Assembly (NCBI RefSeq): GCF_011039085.1
Contig: NZ_JAAKEI010000011.1
Location: forward strand, 17,935-81,934
Direction: 5' to 3'
Source: Desulfovibrio sp. ZJ369
GTDB taxonomy: Bacteria; Desulfobacterota; Desulfovibrionia; Desulfovibrionales; Desulfovibrionaceae
Length of the DNA stretch: 64,000 bases
Below, piece after piece: positions 53,935 to 62,371 of the stretch. The position numbers and the translations under genes are program-made. Positions within the stretch are counted from its first letter, which is position 1. Every line of letters starts with the position of its first letter. The notes below the pieces were generated by a model. It was not told the origin of the DNA, did no database searches, and was given only the letters and a program-made list of their open reading frames with translations.

Positions 53935-54564
53935 ATGGAATTACCCCGCCTGCGCGCTCTTTCGGCCCTGGGGCTGGCCTTGTGTCTGGCGCTTGGCCTG
54001 GGCCTTGCGTCCTTCTTCCCGGCTGCCGCCCGCGCTGCCTCGTCCAATCCGGCTCAGTCCGCGGATCCGGCCGTCAAGCTGGAGACAAGTCTGGGAGACA
54101 TTGTGGTGCGCCTGGATGCCCGCAAGGCTCCGATCAGCACCGCCAACTTTATCCAGTATGTCAAATCCGGGCACTATGACGGCACGATTTTCCACCGTGT
54201 GATCAAGGACTTCATGATCCAGGGGGGCGGCATGACCGCCGAGCTGAAGGAAAAGCCCGCCCGCGCGCCCATCCGCAATGAGGCGGACAACGGACTCAGG
54301 AACCGGAAATACACTATTGCCATGGCCCGCACCGCGGATCCCCATTCGGCGAGTTCTCAGTTCTTCATCAATACCAGGGACAACGCTTTTCTGGACTTTA
54401 AAAGCCAGACGCCCCAGGGTTGGGGCTATGCCGTCTTCGGCAAGGTAATCAAGGGGCAGGACGTGGTTGACAGGATTGCAGGCGTGGCCACCGGCAAAAA
54501 GGGTTTTTATGAAGATGTGCCCACTACGCCGGTGATCATCAAAAAAGCCACGGTCATTGAATAG
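53935..54564 (+). CDS. Periplasmic peptidyl-prolyl cis-trans isomerase (cyclophilin)
   Basis: This 209-residue enzyme isomerises proline bonds. The ATG at 53935 follows AAGGAG and begins a signal peptide (MELPRLRAL core, AARA-AS). The cyclophilin active-site phrase FHRVIKDFMIQGG is at about residues 86-98, and ASSQFFINT at about 139-147 carries the conserved Gln/Phe. It should act in the periplasm on exported proteins. A 5' in-frame start at 53902 would put extra residues before the signal peptide. Its TAG stop starts a chain of palindromes. Confidence 0.92.
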   Translation: MELPRLRALSALGLALCLALGLGLASFFPAAARAASSNPAQSADPAVKLETSLGDIVVRLDARKAPISTANFIQYVKSGHYDGTIFHRVIKDFMIQGGGMTAELKEKPARAPIRNEADNGLRNRKYTIAMARTADPHSASSQFFINTRDNAFLDFKSQTPQGWGYAVFGKVIKGQDVVDRIAGVATGKKGFYEDVPTTPVIIKKATVIE

Positions 54565-54645
54565 AGCGGTTTGCTGTTGAAAACGGCAACCGCTCTGGCG
54601 GCCGCTCCCGCGGCCGCCAGAGCAATTTCAAAGTGAAATTGCTCT
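54563..54645. repeat. Chain of three palindromes sharing AGAG/CTCT ends
   Basis: Three palindromes overlap by four bases each: 54563-54596 (AGAGCGGTTTGC...GCAACCGCTCT), 54593-54622 (CTCTGGCGGCCGC with its 13-bp complement), and 54619-54645 (AGAGCAATTTC...GAAATTGCTCT). The first provides the TAG stop of the cyclophilin gene. Confidence 0.88.
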
Positions 54646-54741
54646 AAGCTCTGGCACGTTCTCATTTCTCGTGCGACTCATTCTCAATTTTCATGCGGCC
54701 TCACAGCCCCACATCGTTTTCGGGGGCACTCCTGCATGGCC

Positions 54742-54781
54742 AAAAAGGGGGTCAGAGCAAAAGTGCGTTGCTCTAACCCCC
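54742..54781 (-). terminator. Terminator of the tRNA-Ala gene
   Basis: On the minus strand, GGGGGTTAGAGCAA pairs with TTGCTCTGACCCCC (one G·U pair, 14-bp stem, 7-nt loop) and is followed by TTTTT. The stem contains the TAGAGC...GCTCT motif seen in the intergenic palindromes. Confidence 0.85.
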
Positions 54782-54790
54782 TGAAATTCA

Positions 54791-54866
54791 TGGTGGAGAA
54801 GAAGGGATTTGAACCCTCGACCCCCGCCTTGCGAAGGCGATGCTCTCCCAGCTGAGCTACTTCCCC
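54791..54866 (-). tRNA. tRNA-Ala (anticodon CGC)
   Basis: A 76-base cloverleaf on the minus strand includes an encoded CCA. Acceptor stem GGGGAAG/CTTCTCC contains the G3·U70 pair that marks alanine tRNAs, the D arm is GCTC/GAGC, and the anticodon loop TTCGCAA gives CGC (54833-54831). The T arm carries TTCAAAT. A terminator lies just downstream. Confidence 0.93.
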
Positions 54867-54997
54867 ACAAACGAAAACACTGCGGAAAAATTTTTTAGGC
54901 AAAACAGGCGGGCCTGTCAAGTCTTTCCTGGGAGCAGGCCAGGGCTGACGCATTGTATGCGGCAGCCCTGGCGGCGATGCGACAGCATCGCCCGAAG

Positions 54998-55100
54998 CCG
55001 CAGGCTTCGTGGGAGCGAAGTGCGCGCCGCCGAAGCGGCTCTTCCCAGCGCTTATGAGAACATAGCAAAATTATTGCACGTAATATTCAGATGCGTCAGC
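54998..55100 (+). repeat. Dispersed repeat C, copy 3
   Basis: The fullest copy of the repeat. Its left part (CCGCAGGCTTCG to GCGGCTC) matches the minus strand of 15594-15677, and its right part (55034-55100) matches 20363-20429. It lies between the tRNA and the glycosyltransferase stop. Confidence 0.8.
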
Positions 55101-55120
55101 TGCTGGGGAGCAGGCTGTGC

Positions 55121-56815
55121 TTATGGAATTTCCAGAAGCTCGCAAATCCGGGCCACGCGATGCTCATAGCCATGCCCGGCGAGCAGATGAGCGCGCCAGG
55201 CCGCACGCAAGGCATGCGCGCGGGCCGGGTGGGCGCGGAGCTCCGCCAGCCGGGGAAGCAGTTCTTCCGGGCCGCGCAAAGTCATGGGCCGCGTCAACTC
55301 CTCAGGGAAAATTTCCAGGCCGGGCGTAGGGTCGCTCAAAAGCAGGCCGCCCGCAGCCCAGACGTCGAAATGGCGCTGACTCAGGCTCTGCGGCAAAAGC
55401 AGGCTGGTTACGTTGAGCACGGCTGCGGCCGCGGCATAGAGCCGGGGCAGGACCGTATAATAATCCACTGGCGGCAAAAGCTCCAGCCCCGGCAGCAGCC
55501 CTTGCCAGCCGTTGTCTCCCACGACGCGCAGCCCCGCGGGAGCCCCGGCCCTGAGCCAGCGGACGCGGTTGACGAGCGCGCAACGCTCCGCGCCCAGGCC
55601 GGCGCAGCGTACGCTGTGACCCGGCCAGAGCGTGACGTGGAGCTTTTGCAGCCACCAATGCACATCAGGCATGGGTCCGGCGCCGTTGGGCTGACAGAGC
55701 AAGGCCTCGGCCTCGGCCATCAGTGCCGCGGGCACGCGGGCCGCAGCGAAAAAACGCTCTCGTTCCGGAAAGGCTGAGCGCCCCACAAAGAGCGGCGGCC
55801 CACAGCCGATGCCCGCCGCTTTCTCGCCATCCTGTTCCGGCACGTCTTGCCACATATGCGGGGCGACAGCCAAAGGCAGATGAAAAACCCGCCTGGCCCC
55901 TGCGGCCTTGAGGCCGGGAATGAAACCGGCGTCCGTCACGAACAGCGCAGCCTCGCGCCACCAGGGCTGGCGCAGGGCTGAAAGCAGATGCCAGGGATTA
56001 TCCACAAACCACAGCGCCACCGGCACGCCCAGGGCCCGGCAGAAATAAAAAAGCCGACCGTCCGGGTCAAGGCCGCGCAGATTGACTGACAGCAGCAATA
56101 CCGGCTTGCGTCCGGCCCATAGGCTCTCCCAGGCCCCCTGGCCGCCCCCTTGGGCTGACGCCCCGCTGCCATGAGCCGGATTGTGAGCGTTGGCGGGCTC
56201 TGGCGGGAGATGTTCCCATATTGGCGCAAAGCCGCAGACGGTCAGCGCGCGGCGCAATTCCTGGTGCAGCAGTTGCCGGTCCGTGCCCGGCAACAGAACC
56301 GGGCCGCGGCAGTTGTGAGCATCCTTGGCAGGGGCAATATCCGGTCCTGCCGCCGTGGCGACCCCGGGCCGAATGCGGTTTTTCTCTCCTGCCGCCAGCA
56401 GCGCCGCATCCAGACGGCCCAGCAGCGGGCCCCAGAATTCCGGGGCCAACCTCAGCCCCGGGCGGTAAAAAAAACGCGTGCAGCGCGGGGCCAGTTCCAC
56501 AGCCTGATCCGGCGAAATCTCCTGCCAGTTGGCAGGCAGCCGTTCACGCTCCGCAACAGGGCGCAGCGCCTGCAAACGGCGTCGGGTGAGCGGTTCGTCC
56601 AGCCAGAAAACCCGGGCGTGCTGCCGCAGAAAAGGCAAATCCCGCGCTCGTCCGGGGCCCAGCCCCAAAAGCAGCGCGTACTCGCCTTCTCCGGCCACTG
56701 CCCAGGCCTGGGGTTCTTCGGGCAGGCTCACTGCGCGGCCCGCAAAGTCAGGCAGGCAGATACGGCGCGGCAGAGCAGCTTTTTCACGCATTTCAGGAGC
56801 AGGGCGACCGGGCAT
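55121..56815 (-). CDS. Large CgeB/DUF3880-like glycosyltransferase family protein
   Basis: This 564-residue cytoplasmic protein resembles the long form of the CgeB-like glycosyltransferases. A variable N-terminal half (about residues 1-225) is followed by a first Rossmann-like part (LLLSVNLRGLDPDGR, LWFVDNPWH) and a C-terminal GT-B part. The latter has the donor-site phrase QRHFDVWAAGGLLLSD. A shorter relative is encoded at 19249-20271. GAGG lies before the ATG at 56815. Such proteins often modify flagellin or surface glycans, but no neighbour supports a specific role here. Confidence 0.75.
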   Translation of the reverse strand: MPGRPAPEMREKAALPRRICLPDFAGRAVSLPEEPQAWAVAGEGEYALLLGLGPGRARDLPFLRQHARVFWLDEPLTRRRLQALRPVAERERLPANWQEISPDQAVELAPRCTRFFYRPGLRLAPEFWGPLLGRLDAALLAAGEKNRIRPGVATAAGPDIAPAKDAHNCRGPVLLPGTDRQLLHQELRRALTVCGFAPIWEHLPPEPANAHNPAHGSGASAQGGGQGAWESLWAGRKPVLLLSVNLRGLDPDGRLFYFCRALGVPVALWFVDNPWHLLSALRQPWWREAALFVTDAGFIPGLKAAGARRVFHLPLAVAPHMWQDVPEQDGEKAAGIGCGPPLFVGRSAFPERERFFAAARVPAALMAEAEALLCQPNGAGPMPDVHWWLQKLHVTLWPGHSVRCAGLGAERCALVNRVRWLRAGAPAGLRVVGDNGWQGLLPGLELLPPVDYYTVLPRLYAAAAAVLNVTSLLLPQSLSQRHFDVWAAGGLLLSDPTPGLEIFPEELTRPMTLRGPEELLPRLAELRAHPARAHALRAAWRAHLLAGHGYEHRVARICELLEIP

Positions 56816-57024
56816 GCTGGCCTCATGTTTTCAAACAGTCTTACCCGCCCAGTGTAGCGAATTTATCCGTCAAGGCCCAGCGCATTTATGGGCCGGGCAG
56901 GCAATCCGCAAGGCCCGGCGCATTCTCCGCCCCTTGCTGAAAACGTGGGCTTTTGCGCGACGGCACGCGGCAGAAGGAGCAGGCTGCGCAACTTTTGCCG
57001 GGGTTGCAGGGAGGCGCGCAATGA

Positions 57025-57064
57025 AACTCCCCGCCAAACGCATTGCTGCGCCGGGCGGGGAGTT
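57025..57064 (-). other. Hairpin after sodC
   Basis: AACTCCCCGCC (57025-57035) pairs perfectly with GGCGGGGAGTT (57054-57064) over an 18-nt loop, 26 bases after the sodC stop. There is no T-run. It may mark the 3' end of the message. Confidence 0.5.
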
Positions 57065-57089
57065 CAGACAAAAAATAAACCTTGGCCCT

Positions 57090-57620
57090 TTATTTGATCA
57101 CGCCGCAGGCGATACGGGCTCCGCCGCCGCCCAACGGGGGATTGTCGCTGTAATTGTCGCCGCCGGAATGAATCACCACAGAGCGGCCCTTGATATCCTT
57201 GGTCTGCAAACCGGCCACATGCAGCTTGGCCTTAGCGCCGCCCTTGTCGTCAGCCGTGATGAGCGGCAGGTCGCCCAGGTGGCCGCCCTTGCCGGGACCG
57301 GCATGCCTGTTGGTCATCTTGGGGTCATAATGTCCGCCCGCGGCAAGGCCCGCGGCCATTTTGCCGTCCTGCTCGGCCGGAGCGCAGGTGGCGTTTTGGT
57401 GGATATGCATGCCGTGCGGGCCCTGGGGCAGACCGACCAGATCAACAAGGATGTCCATGCCCCCTTCGCCGTCCTCAAAGGTGATGAAGCCGATTTCCTG
57501 ACCCACGCCGTCGGCGCTGATCATGTTCACGGGAGTTTTGACGGTTTCCGCATGGGCTGGGCCGGCCATGATCAAAAGGCCGCCGCACAGCAGACTTACG
57601 GCAAGTGTTGCTTTTTTCAT
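57090..57620 (-). CDS. sodC: Periplasmic copper/zinc superoxide dismutase
   Basis: This 176-residue enzyme removes superoxide. It starts with a signal peptide (MKKATLAV core, AHA-ET), so it acts in the periplasm. The copper/zinc ligands and motifs are present: GMHIHQNATC (two His), GHYDPK and the zinc-loop HLGD, and the C-terminal SVVIHSGGDNYSD followed by GGGGARIACGVI. AAGGAG precedes the ATG. A promoter and a palindrome lie in the 5' leader. In an anaerobe it fits defence against oxygen or host-derived superoxide. Confidence 0.94.
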   Translation of the reverse strand: MKKATLAVSLLCGGLLIMAGPAHAETVKTPVNMISADGVGQEIGFITFEDGEGGMDILVDLVGLPQGPHGMHIHQNATCAPAEQDGKMAAGLAAGGHYDPKMTNRHAGPGKGGHLGDLPLITADDKGGAKAKLHVAGLQTKDIKGRSVVIHSGGDNYSDNPPLGGGGARIACGVIK

Positions 57621-57646
57621 AAATTTATTCTCCTTGGTAGTACTGC

Positions 57647-57666
57647 CGTTCGGAAATTTGCGAACG
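57647..57666. promoter_or_regulatory. Palindrome in the sodC leader
   Basis: CGTTCG-N8-CGAACG lies between the predicted transcription start and the sodC ribosome binding site. It could be an operator or an RNA hairpin; the regulator is unknown. Confidence 0.4.
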
Positions 57667-57690
57667 ACATGTGTTTATTGATATAAAAAT

Positions 57691-57719
57691 AGACTATCCT
57701 TTTTTAAAAAGACGGTCAA
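57691..57719 (-). promoter_or_regulatory. Putative promoter of sodC
   Basis: Read on the minus strand, TTGACC (57719-57714) and TAGTCT (57696-57691) are 17 bp apart in an AT-rich stretch. The start would be near 57684, about 65 bases before the sodC ATG. The divergent rlmE has no promoter I can name in the rest of the 57621-57954 interval. Confidence 0.5.
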
Positions 57720-57954
57720 TACATGGCATCTTTTTCCTGGTCATACTGCTTTTACAGCAGATATGCGTGCTGCTGCGCCTCCAAATAGGTTTCCGCAGGC
57801 CACTGGCGCAGATGGACGGCCCTTTTTCTCATGTGGAGCGAGGCATGTCACGGCCTGTTCCGGCGGCCCGGCGGTTGCGTCCGCTCTGGGCGGGAGCCCT
57901 CGCGGCACTTGGCGAACCGCCTGAAAAAGTGTAGGCTTATATGTTGGAGTCTGC

Positions 57955-58560
57955 ATGAAGGAATATCGCGATCATTACTTTCTCAAGGCCAAACGGGAAA
58001 ATTACCCGGCCCGCTCGGTCTACAAGCTGAAGGAGCTGGACGCCAGATTCCGGCTGCTCAAACCGGGGCTCAAAGTGCTGGATCTGGGCGCGGCACCCGG
58101 CTCCTGGTCTTTGGGAGCAGCAGAAAAAGTGGGTTCCAAAGGCCTGGTGCTGGCCTGCGACATCCAGAGCACGGACACGGTTTTTCCCCCGCAGGTCATC
58201 TTTATGCAGGAGGACGTCTTTGCGCGCTCGGCCGACTTTGAGGCCAAACTTGATGCGCTGGGCCCTTTTGATCTGGTGATCAGCGACATGGCCCCGCGCA
58301 CCACGGGCACGCGCTTTACGGATCAGGCCCGCTCCCTGGAGCTGGCCCAGGAAGCCCTGGCCGTGGCCTGCGCCCGACTGAAGAGCGGCGGCGGCTTTGT
58401 CGTCAAGATTTTCATGGGGCCGGACATTCAGGAGTTGCTCGCGCCCATGCGCCGGGCGTTTACTTCGGTCAAATCCTTCAAGCCCAAGAGTTCGCGCGCC
58501 GAAAGCAAGGAAACTTTTTTCGTGGGCCTGGGCTTTTGCGGCGGCGCGGCAGAGATCTGA
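57955..58560 (+). CDS. rlmE: 23S rRNA 2'-O-ribose methyltransferase RlmE (FtsJ/RrmJ)
   Basis: This 201-residue methyltransferase modifies a uridine in the A-loop of 23S rRNA. The SAM site is [10 protein letters not shown], and the K-D-K-E catalytic set is visible: K in [10 protein letters not shown] in ISDMAPRT, K in FVVKIFMG, and E near ESKETFFV. The length matches the family. It precedes yebC by 51 bases and starts the run rlmE-yebC-ruvC. Confidence 0.94.
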   Translation: MKEYRDHYFLKAKRENYPARSVYKLKELDARFRLLKPGLKVLDLGAAPGSWSLGAAEKVGSKGLVLACDIQSTDTVFPPQVIFMQEDVFARSADFEAKLDALGPFDLVISDMAPRTTGTRFTDQARSLELAQEALAVACARLKSGGGFVVKIFMGPDIQELLAPMRRAFTSVKSFKPKSSRAESKETFFVGLGFCGGAAEI

Positions 58561-58611
58561 ACGAAAGTATCAGTCCCGTTTTTATTTACTTCAAGGTTTT
58601 CGGGAGGTTTT

Positions 58612-59349
58612 ATGTCAGGGCACAGCAAATGGGCCAATATTCAGCACCGCAAGGGTCGCCAGGACGCCAAGCGCGGCAAGGTCTTCACCAAGGCCGCCAA
58701 GGAAATCATCATTGCCGCCAAAACCGGCGGCGATCCCGCAGGCAATCCCCGCCTGCGGGCGGCCATAGCCGCGGCCAAGGCCGTCAACCTGCCCAAGGAC
58801 AAAATTGAGGCCGCCATCCGCAAGGGCACCGGCGAGGATGCGGGCGGCGACTTTGTGGAAGCCTTTTACGAGGGCTACGGGCCCGGCGGCATTGCGGTCA
58901 TGGTCGAAGTGGCCACGGACAATAAAAACCGCACCGTGGCCGAAGTGCGCCACCTTTTCACCAAGCACGGCGGCGCCATGGGTGAAAACGGCAGCGTGGC
59001 CTGGATGTTTGACCGCAAAGGCGTGATCAGCGTGGACAAGGCCGCCTACGCGGAAGATAAAATCATGGAAGCCGCCCTGGAAGCCGGAGCCGACGACGTG
59101 CTGGACGAGGACGACGTGTGGAGCATCCACACGGCCATGGCCGATTTCACGGCCGTGCGCGATTCTCTGGAGGCCGCGGGCATTGTCATGCAGTCGGCCG
59201 AGCTGGCCATGGTGCCTCAGAACCTGGTGGCCGTGGATGCGGACATGGGGCAGAAGGTCTTGCGGCTCATGGATGCCCTGGACGACAATGACGACGTGCA
59301 GAATGTGTATGCGAACGTTGATTTTCCCGATGACATGCCCACGGATTAG
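58612..59349 (+). CDS. yebC: YebC/PmpR family regulatory or translation-rescue protein
   Basis: This 245-residue protein is a standard YebC: it starts [20 protein letters not shown] and has [10 protein letters not shown], the family's middle motif. Members have been described as DNA-binding regulators, and relatives help ribosomes through proline stretches. GGGAGG precedes the ATG. It lies directly before ruvC, a common arrangement for yebC. Confidence 0.95.
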   Translation: MSGHSKWANIQHRKGRQDAKRGKVFTKAAKEIIIAAKTGGDPAGNPRLRAAIAAAKAVNLPKDKIEAAIRKGTGEDAGGDFVEAFYEGYGPGGIAVMVEVATDNKNRTVAEVRHLFTKHGGAMGENGSVAWMFDRKGVISVDKAAYAEDKIMEAALEAGADDVLDEDDVWSIHTAMADFTAVRDSLEAAGIVMQSAELAMVPQNLVAVDADMGQKVLRLMDALDDNDDVQNVYANVDFPDDMPTD

Positions 59350-59480
59350 TACCATGTAACACCCAAAACTTCGTTTTCTGTGTTACGATCGCTGCGCCGA
59401 AATACCTTGTTGCCGTTGCGGTCGCGATGGTACGCCCTTACGGGCTACAGCGGAACAAAAGGCAAGAGCGTGGACCGTCT

Positions 59481-59984
59481 ATGCAGCCAGTTACCGTCAT
59501 AGGCATTGATCCCGGCTCGCAGCGCACGGGCTGGGGCGTGGTGCGCGAAGTTTCGGGCGTTTTGCAGCTCGTGGACTGCGGCATTGTGCGCACGGCCTCC
59601 GCGGGCAGGGCGTTTTCCGAGCGCCTGGCCCGCATTTACCATGAGCTTACGGCGGTCATGAGCCGCTTCAGGCCCGACGAGGCTGCCATAGAGCAGGTGT
59701 TTACAGCCAAAAACGCGGCCAGCGCGCTCAAACTGGGCCAGGCCAGAGGCGTGGCCGTGGCCGCCTGCGCGGCGCACGGCGTATGCATCAGCGACTATGA
59801 GCCCACGCTGGTCAAAAAATCCCTGGTGGGCACGGGCCGGGCGGAAAAAGAACAGGTGGCCTTTATGGTCAGGCGCCTGCTCAACGTCAAAGAGGCCGCC
59901 TGGGCTCTGGATGTTTCGGACGCCCTGGCCGTATCGGTCTGCCATTTGAGCATGCGCCGCTTCGCGGCCCTGACCGCGCGGTAG
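59481..59984 (+). CDS. ruvC: Holliday junction endonuclease RuvC
   Basis: This 167-residue nuclease resolves Holliday junctions. The N-terminal VIGIDPGSQRTGWG carries the first catalytic aspartate (D10), the second acidic residue is in AAIEQVF, and the C-terminal DVSDALAVSVCH gives the last pair. The start at 59481 puts the fold's first strand at the N-terminus; an upstream ATG at 59427 would add 18 residues. In many genomes ruvA and ruvB follow. Here the next gene is an integrase, so the usual order is broken. Confidence 0.94.
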   Translation: MQPVTVIGIDPGSQRTGWGVVREVSGVLQLVDCGIVRTASAGRAFSERLARIYHELTAVMSRFRPDEAAIEQVFTAKNAASALKLGQARGVAVAACAAHGVCISDYEPTLVKKSLVGTGRAEKEQVAFMVRRLLNVKEAAWALDVSDALAVSVCHLSMRRFAALTAR

Positions 59985-59998
59985 CGCGTCTTGCTTTT

Positions 59999-60018
59999 AG
60001 AGCAATTTCACTTTGAAA
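59999..60018. repeat. Truncated 27-bp palindrome behind ruvC
   Basis: Twenty bases identical to the left part of the palindromes at 35076 and 54619 (AGAGCAATTTCACTTTGAAA in the 35076 version). Instead of the closing TTGCTCT the sequence continues GCATCTC and turns AT-rich. This may be the left junction of the integrated element. Confidence 0.5.
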
Positions 60019-60163
60019 GCATCTCACATATTTTCATGAATAGCCCAATAATTATCAATAAAAACAAATAATTATCTTCATCATTTTTATCCCGAAAATC
60101 CATTTTGGATAATGGACGGATAATCATCTTCCCTTTTGAGGGATTCGCCGTTATCATGCTTCC

Positions 60164-61375
60164 ATGAACGACGTAACTACCCGAAAATACATAAAAACAA
60201 AGTTTGAAGGCGTTTTCTATCGCCTGTCTTCCAAGAAACGCAACCCCAAGACGGGAGAGCCGGATCGCATCTACTGTTTTTGCTATACCGATGCTCAGGG
60301 CAAGGGGCACTGGAAAACGGTCGGCAGGCACAGTGAGGGTGTCCGGCCCGCATTGGCCAAACGTGAACGGGCAAAATTCATTGCCGAAATCGCCGATACC
60401 GGCATAGACCCCGCAGCCCGTGACAGGGTAACGGTCGGACAGCTCGTGGACGCCTACCTCACATGGGGCCGCAGTGAGGGGAAATACGTTGACCAGCACT
60501 ACAGTCAGTATCGCGTCCACCTCAAAGCTAAAATCCACGATCTGCCTGTTTCCGACTTGAGTGCCGGATTGCTCTCCAATCTCAAGGCGAAACTGCTCGC
60601 TACCCCAAAGGGCAACACAAAATCCAAAAAGAATGTTGCTGTCGAGTCCGTGTCCAGGGCGAAGCCCCGGAAGACTCTGGCAGGTCAAACCGTAAACTGC
60701 ATTTTCAGCTTCCTGCGATCCGCCATCAACCGGGGCATAGCTACCGGCGCATGGAGTGGCGCCAATCCCCTGTCCACCAGGGGAGGCACATGGAAAATGG
60801 TCAAGCCCAATAATGAACGATTGCGCTTTCTCACGCGGGATGAAGCCAAAGCTCTTCTGGATGACCTTGAAAAGCGGCATCCGCAGTTGCACGATATGGT
60901 TTTGCTTTCCCTGCGAACCGGCCTCCGGCCTACCGAAATGTTCAAACTCAAGGGGCAGGATGTGGACGCCAACGCCTGCGGCCTCTACATCCTCCAGAAA
61001 GGAGGAAAACGGGTTTTCGTCCGTGTGCCGGAAGATATGATCAGAATGCTCCAGGCCTACAATCGCAAGTCTGCTGAACCGATCTTCCAGCAGCCCAGGA
61101 AAAAGGCCGCGTTTAAACAAACTCCGGCCTGCTTCCAAACCGCGGTCAGGAAGCTCAACCTGGCCCCTGAGGACGGCGACAGCCTGTACGCCATTACCCT
61201 GCACACCATGCGGCACACCTTCGCCTCGTGGTTGGCGCAGTCTGGGCAGGTCACGCTCATGGAGCTGCAAAAGCTGATGCGTCATAAAAATATCACCATG
61301 ACGATGAGGTACGCGCACCTCTTTCCCGGACAGGAAAGCGAAAAGCTGTCGATCATCGAAAGTATTTTGGTCTGA
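60164..61375 (+). CDS. Tyrosine recombinase/phage-type integrase
   Basis: This 403-residue enzyme should integrate and excise the element. An N-terminal Arm-type DNA-binding part and core-binding domain (about 1-210) precede the catalytic domain. The catalytic residues are the Arg in SLRTGLRPTE, the His-x-x-Arg in HTMRHTF, the His in RHKNITM, and the Tyr in TMRYAHL. No good ribosome binding site is seen before the ATG at 60164; a start nearby cannot be excluded. It points away from ruvC. The stretch 61376-61536 holds a small hairpin (CGCCAAA/TTTGGCG) and no gene. Confidence 0.92.
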   Translation: MNDVTTRKYIKTKFEGVFYRLSSKKRNPKTGEPDRIYCFCYTDAQGKGHWKTVGRHSEGVRPALAKRERAKFIAEIADTGIDPAARDRVTVGQLVDAYLTWGRSEGKYVDQHYSQYRVHLKAKIHDLPVSDLSAGLLSNLKAKLLATPKGNTKSKKNVAVESVSRAKPRKTLAGQTVNCIFSFLRSAINRGIATGAWSGANPLSTRGGTWKMVKPNNERLRFLTRDEAKALLDDLEKRHPQLHDMVLLSLRTGLRPTEMFKLKGQDVDANACGLYILQKGGKRVFVRVPEDMIRMLQAYNRKSAEPIFQQPRKKAAFKQTPACFQTAVRKLNLAPEDGDSLYAITLHTMRHTFASWLAQSGQVTLMELQKLMRHKNITMTMRYAHLFPGQESEKLSIIESILV

Positions 61376-61536
61376 AGCCGTCATACGCCAGAGCCGCCAA
61401 AGGTTTTTCCCCGTTTGGCGATGCTGTAGCATATGGGGCTTTCTGGTGGGAGTGGTAGGATTATGCAAATCGCAAAAAGAGTTCTCCCGATCTCTGGATG
61501 ACAGTAAAACATTATTTAGTTAATATTCTCAATTTG

Positions 61537-62184
61537 TTAAGACATGTTTTTCATAACCAGCGCGGCCCCCATCTCATACGCCTTTTTGCATTCCTGCGGA
61601 AATACGGTTTCATGTCTGCGTTTTTTCGCCTCGGGATCGAAATACGACCAGGGCCAGTCCAGCTTGCTATAGTCTTTGAGCTGGAGCGTATTTCCGCTGA
61701 CCAGGGTTTCCGTTGGCCCGACAAATCTGTTCAGAATCTGCTGGTAGTTTTGCAGCAGTCCCGTGTAAGCCGTATCGGGCGCGTTGCTGGTCATGATCAG
61801 CAGCACGGGGATCGGATTTTGATTGCAACACGGCGTTTCACTGTTATAGGTCAAATTTTGGAACACCAGCCGTTCATAGAGCGCCCGGAACGAGGCTGTC
61901 ATTTCGCTGAGATAATTCGGAGAACCAATGATCAGTCCGTCAGCTTCGCGGATGGCATCCAGTACTTTTGTCAGTCCATCACGGCACACGCAGTGCCCTT
62001 TGTTCTGGTTTTTCTTGCATCCAAAACAGGAAATACACCCGGTATATTTTTCGAGACGGAACAGGTCGAATTTTTCCACAGTTGCGCCTGAGGACTCAGC
62101 GCCTTTCGATGCCTCGGTGATCAGGGTATCGGTGTTCCAGCCTTTCCGTGGCCCGGCATTGACCGCTATAATTTTTTTACTCAT
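61537..62184 (-). CDS. Iron-sulfur flavoprotein (flavodoxin-fold NAD(P)H oxidoreductase family)
   Basis: This 215-residue protein has a flavodoxin-like FMN fold, starting KKIIAVNAGPRKGWNTD, and a compact cysteine cluster CISCFGCKK...GHC (C-x2-C-x2-C-x8-C). That spacing is close to the [4Fe-4S] motif of methanogen Isf-type flavoproteins. SPNYLSEMTASFRALYERL is the typical dimer/FMN segment. The start at 62184 follows GAGGTG. It may serve as an electron carrier or in oxygen/peroxide or nitro-compound reduction, as cargo of the element. Confidence 0.85.
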   Translation of the reverse strand: MSKKIIAVNAGPRKGWNTDTLITEASKGAESSGATVEKFDLFRLEKYTGCISCFGCKKNQNKGHCVCRDGLTKVLDAIREADGLIIGSPNYLSEMTASFRALYERLVFQNLTYNSETPCCNQNPIPVLLIMTSNAPDTAYTGLLQNYQQILNRFVGPTETLVSGNTLQLKDYSKLDWPWSYFDPEAKKRRHETVFPQECKKAYEMGAALVMKNMS

Positions 62185-62214
62185 AAATTTCACCTCGTTC
62201 AGTGTTTTTTTCGT

Positions 62215-62334
62215 TCAACACCCGGCTTGAAAGCGTTCGGGAGCCGACTTCTTACTTCCCTCGTACACCGTCTTTTCCTCATCGTAAATGATCGGCTGAT
62301 CCGGCCAGGTTTTCCCGTTTTTTTCTTCAGCCAT
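62215..62334 (-). CDS. Possible 39-residue protein, unknown
   Basis: A short frame (MAEEKNGKTWPDQPIIYDEE at its start) lies between the tail-collar and flavoprotein genes on the same strand. It is hydrophilic with no motif, and no clear ribosome binding site is seen. It may be a remnant or a true small gene. Confidence 0.25.
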   Translation of the reverse strand: MAEEKNGKTWPDQPIIYDEEKTVYEGSKKSAPERFQAGC

Positions 62335-62371
62335 CGCGCAGAGTAATTGCTTTTGCCATTTTAAGGCGCTT

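Noticed and set aside
57671..57934. An 87-codon plus-strand frame between sodC and rlmE with a hydrophobic start
   Set aside because: It needs a GTG start without a ribosome binding site, and it overlaps the sodC promoter.
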